From: an uncultured Clostridia bacterium
Lineage (GTDB): Bacteria > Bacillota > Clostridia > Oscillospirales > Ruminococcaceae
DNA: 24,191 nt
Assembly: GCA_947588775.1 (NCBI GenBank)
Contig: CANPZQ010000013.1
Span: forward strand, 1 to 24,191
Direction of reading: 5' to 3'
In this document: positions 22,798 to 24,191 of the stretch, piece after piece
Position numbering within the stretch: the first letter of the stretch is position 1
Layout: each line of letters begins with the position of its first letter
Notes under the pieces: generated by a model
Seen by the model: only the letters and a program-made list of their open reading frames with translations
What the model was told of the DNA's origin: nothing
The model's database searches: none
Program-made: the position numbers and the translations under genes

Positions 22798-22834
22798 CCC
22801 CGGGTGCAAAGGGAATGCGCGCCCGGGGCTTTTA
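22798..22834 (+). terminator. Terminator of the GntR/ABC operon
   Basis: CCCCGGGTGC (22798-22807) pairs with GCGCCCGGGG (22819-22828), ten pairs with one wobble, then CTTTTAT. It lies 34 bases after the last gene. Confidence 0.75.
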
Positions 22835-22874
22835 TACTGTCAGAAAAAATATTGAAAATTATATAAATTAACAG

Positions 22875-22903
22875 TGGAAATTTGCGGGGAATTCTGGTAT
22901 AAT
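22875..22903 (+). promoter_or_regulatory. Promoter of the MscS-type channel gene
   Basis: Weak -35 TGGAAA (22875-22880), 17-bp spacer, TATAAT (22898-22903), with extended -10 TGG. The ribosome site AAGGAAA is at 22923-22929. Confidence 0.7.
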
Positions 22904-22934
22904 AGAGAAAATCCAAAAAAGAAAGGAAATTTTT

Positions 22935-23738
22935 ATGTCAACAGACTGGATTCTCAACTTTGTAAACGCCTACATCGTCCCGTTCGGGCTGAAAATCGTT
23001 CTCGCGCTCGTCGTGCTGTTCGTCGGCCTGAAAATCGTGAAGTTTCTGACCAATAAAATCGGCAGAAAGGCCCTCTCGAAGGTAGATTCGAGCGTCGGCG
23101 CGTTTATTTTGAACGCGGTGCGCGTAACCCTTAACGTCCTCATCGTAATTATCGCGGTGCAGATTCTCGGCGTTCCCTCGGCGACAATAATCGCGGCCCT
23201 CGGCTCCTGCGGCCTCGCTCTCGGCCTCGCGCTCCAGGGCGGGCTTTCTAACCTCGCCGGCGGCGTTATGATTATGCTCTTCAAGCCGTTCCACATCGGC
23301 GACTACATAATCTCTGGCGCGGGCGAAGGGGTTGTCGAGGACATCAACCTTTTCTACACAAGGCTCGTAACCGTCGACAACAAGAGCGTTAATATCCCGA
23401 ACTCCGCGCTCTCCTCCTCGACCGTCACCAACCTCTCGGTCAAGGAAACCCGCGGCATCGACATTGAAATCGGCGTCGCCTACGGCACGGACATGCAAAA
23501 GGCCCGCGAAGCACTTATCGACTGCGCGAAAAAATCAAGCTGCGTTCTTGACGACCCCGCGCCAATCGTCTTTGTTTCCGACCATGCCGACAGCGCGATT
23601 AAGCTTGTCCTTCGCGTAAACGTAAAGGGCGGCGACTACTGGCCCGCGCGCTTCGAGCTTATGGAAAGCTCGGTCGAGGCCCTCGAAAAGGCCAACGTTA
23701 AGATTCCCTTCCCGCAGGTCGACGTGCATATGCATTGA
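22935..23738 (+). CDS. MscS-type mechanosensitive channel
   Basis: A 267-residue small-conductance mechanosensitive channel. Three spans: about 13-37, 55-78 and a Gly/Ala-rich pore helix about 85-115 (ALGSCGLALGLALQGGLSNLAGG), followed by the beta domain PFHIGDYI and NIPNSALSSSTVTNLS, and a C-terminal alpha/beta domain. It opens as a heptamer on hypo-osmotic shock to release solutes. It is a single-gene unit with its own promoter and terminator. Confidence 0.93.
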   Translation: MSTDWILNFVNAYIVPFGLKIVLALVVLFVGLKIVKFLTNKIGRKALSKVDSSVGAFILNAVRVTLNVLIVIIAVQILGVPSATIIAALGSCGLALGLALQGGLSNLAGGVMIMLFKPFHIGDYIISGAGEGVVEDINLFYTRLVTVDNKSVNIPNSALSSSTVTNLSVKETRGIDIEIGVAYGTDMQKAREALIDCAKKSSCVLDDPAPIVFVSDHADSAIKLVLRVNVKGGDYWPARFELMESSVEALEKANVKIPFPQVDVHMH

Positions 23739-23757
23739 TTTTTCGGGGATAAAAAAG

Positions 23758-23785
23758 AGCAGGCTGTTCGGACGGCCTGCTTTTT
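23758..23785 (+). terminator. Terminator of the MscS-type gene
   Basis: AGCAGGC (23758-23764) and GCCTGCT (23775-23781) with a 10-nt loop, followed by TTTTG. A run of A before it may give a weak minus-strand function. Confidence 0.88.
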
Positions 23786-23797
23786 GTTTTTATGTCA

Positions 23798-23882
23798 GCG
23801 CGGATTAAGAAAGCGGGGAAGGCTGCGGGAAGGTGGGGTGGGCGGGCGGGTGGGCGCAGGAGGCAGCTTTCTTAATCCGCGC
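23798..23882 (+). repeat. Palindromic G-rich-loop element, copy C
   Basis: Arms GCGCGGATTAAGAAAGC (23798-23814) and its exact complement (23866-23882) enclose a 51-nt loop. The loop contains an inner CTGCG/CGCAG dyad and a run of five G-tracts separated by single bases at about 23834-23854. On the minus strand it begins 13 bases after the uvrA stop codon and then presents a C-rich loop to that transcript. Confidence 0.85.
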
Positions 23883-23895
23883 GGCGGCTTACGCG

Positions 23896-24191
23896 CTAAG
23901 GCTTTTGCTTGTAGCCGCCGAGCGCGAATTTCAGGTATTGGCCGGTGAAGGATTTTTCGTTTTCGGCAACCTGCTCGGGGGTGCCGGTGGCGACAATAAG
24001 CCCGCCCCGCACTCCCCCTTCGGGGCCGAGGTCGATGATGTAGTCCGCCGACTTGATTACGTCGAGGTTGTGCTCGATTACAAGCACCGTGTTCCCCGCG
24101 TCGGCAAGCTGCTGGAGCATATCTATAAGCTTTGAAACGTCGTCGGCGTGAAGCCCGGTCGTCGGCTCGTCGAGGACATAAATCGTCCTGC
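23896..24191 (-). CDS. uvrA: UvrA C-terminus, nucleotide excision repair
   Basis: Only the last 98 or so residues are in the window; the 5' part is off the right edge. The sequence runs YVLDEPTTGLHADD (Walker B of the second ATPase), then VIEHNLDVIKSADYIIDLGPEGG and TGTPEQVAE, with the family's usual C-terminus GQYL. UvrA is the damage-sensing ATPase of the UvrABC system. A palindromic element lies directly downstream. Confidence 0.95.
   Translation of the reverse strand, partial: RTIYVLDEPTTGLHADDVSKLIDMLQQLADAGNTVLVIEHNLDVIKSADYIIDLGPEGGVRGGLIVATGTPEQVAENEKSFTGQYLKFALGGYKQKP

Overview
The window reads as a G+C-rich Clostridia-type Firmicute, possibly an Oscillospirales-like gut organism (inference). 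Support comes from strong AGGAGG ribosome sites, extended -10 sigma-A promoters (TGn before TATACT or TATAAT), a YtrA-type GntR/ABC operon, PepSY lipoproteins, and a Pel operon without the outer-membrane parts PelB and PelC. I saw no rRNA, tRNA, transposase or CRISPR array.

Left part (1-2916): the 3' end of an HprK-like kinase, a 135-residue protein with a YxxP-containing N-terminus resembling a RiPP leader, and, convergent to it, an ABC exporter without a peptidase domain. Together they resemble a peptide modification and export locus that continues off the left edge.

Central part (2993-12550): a Gram-positive Pel-type exopolysaccharide locus. One minus-strand operon from a single good promoter encodes a PqqD-like protein, an SDR-PelD fusion (c-di-GMP receptor type), a PelE-like TPR membrane protein, PelF, PelG and a cytoplasmic DUF4874/DUF4832 protein. 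A membrane-anchored paralogue of the last converges on it from the plus strand. No recognisable PelA is present, so this pair may do its polymer-processing work. The model is c-di-GMP sensing by PelD with PelE, polymerisation by PelF, and export through PelG.

Right part (12551-24191): two PepSY lipoproteins (the second with four tandem PepSY repeats), a MATE exporter behind an apparent leader attenuator, lepA with a downstream membrane protein, a GntR/ABC/two-permease operon, an MscS-type channel and the 3' end of uvrA.

The most unusual structure not explained by genes is a family of three elements of about 80-86 bp, at 13832-13912, 13934-14019 and 23798-23882. Each has perfect 16-17 bp inverted arms that share an outer GCGCGG but differ inside, with matched changes in the opposite arm. 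Each encloses a G-rich loop of 49-52 nt. Two are an adjacent inverted pair, and two sit just after stop codons, which resembles REP/BIME elements with possible G-quadruplex loops.
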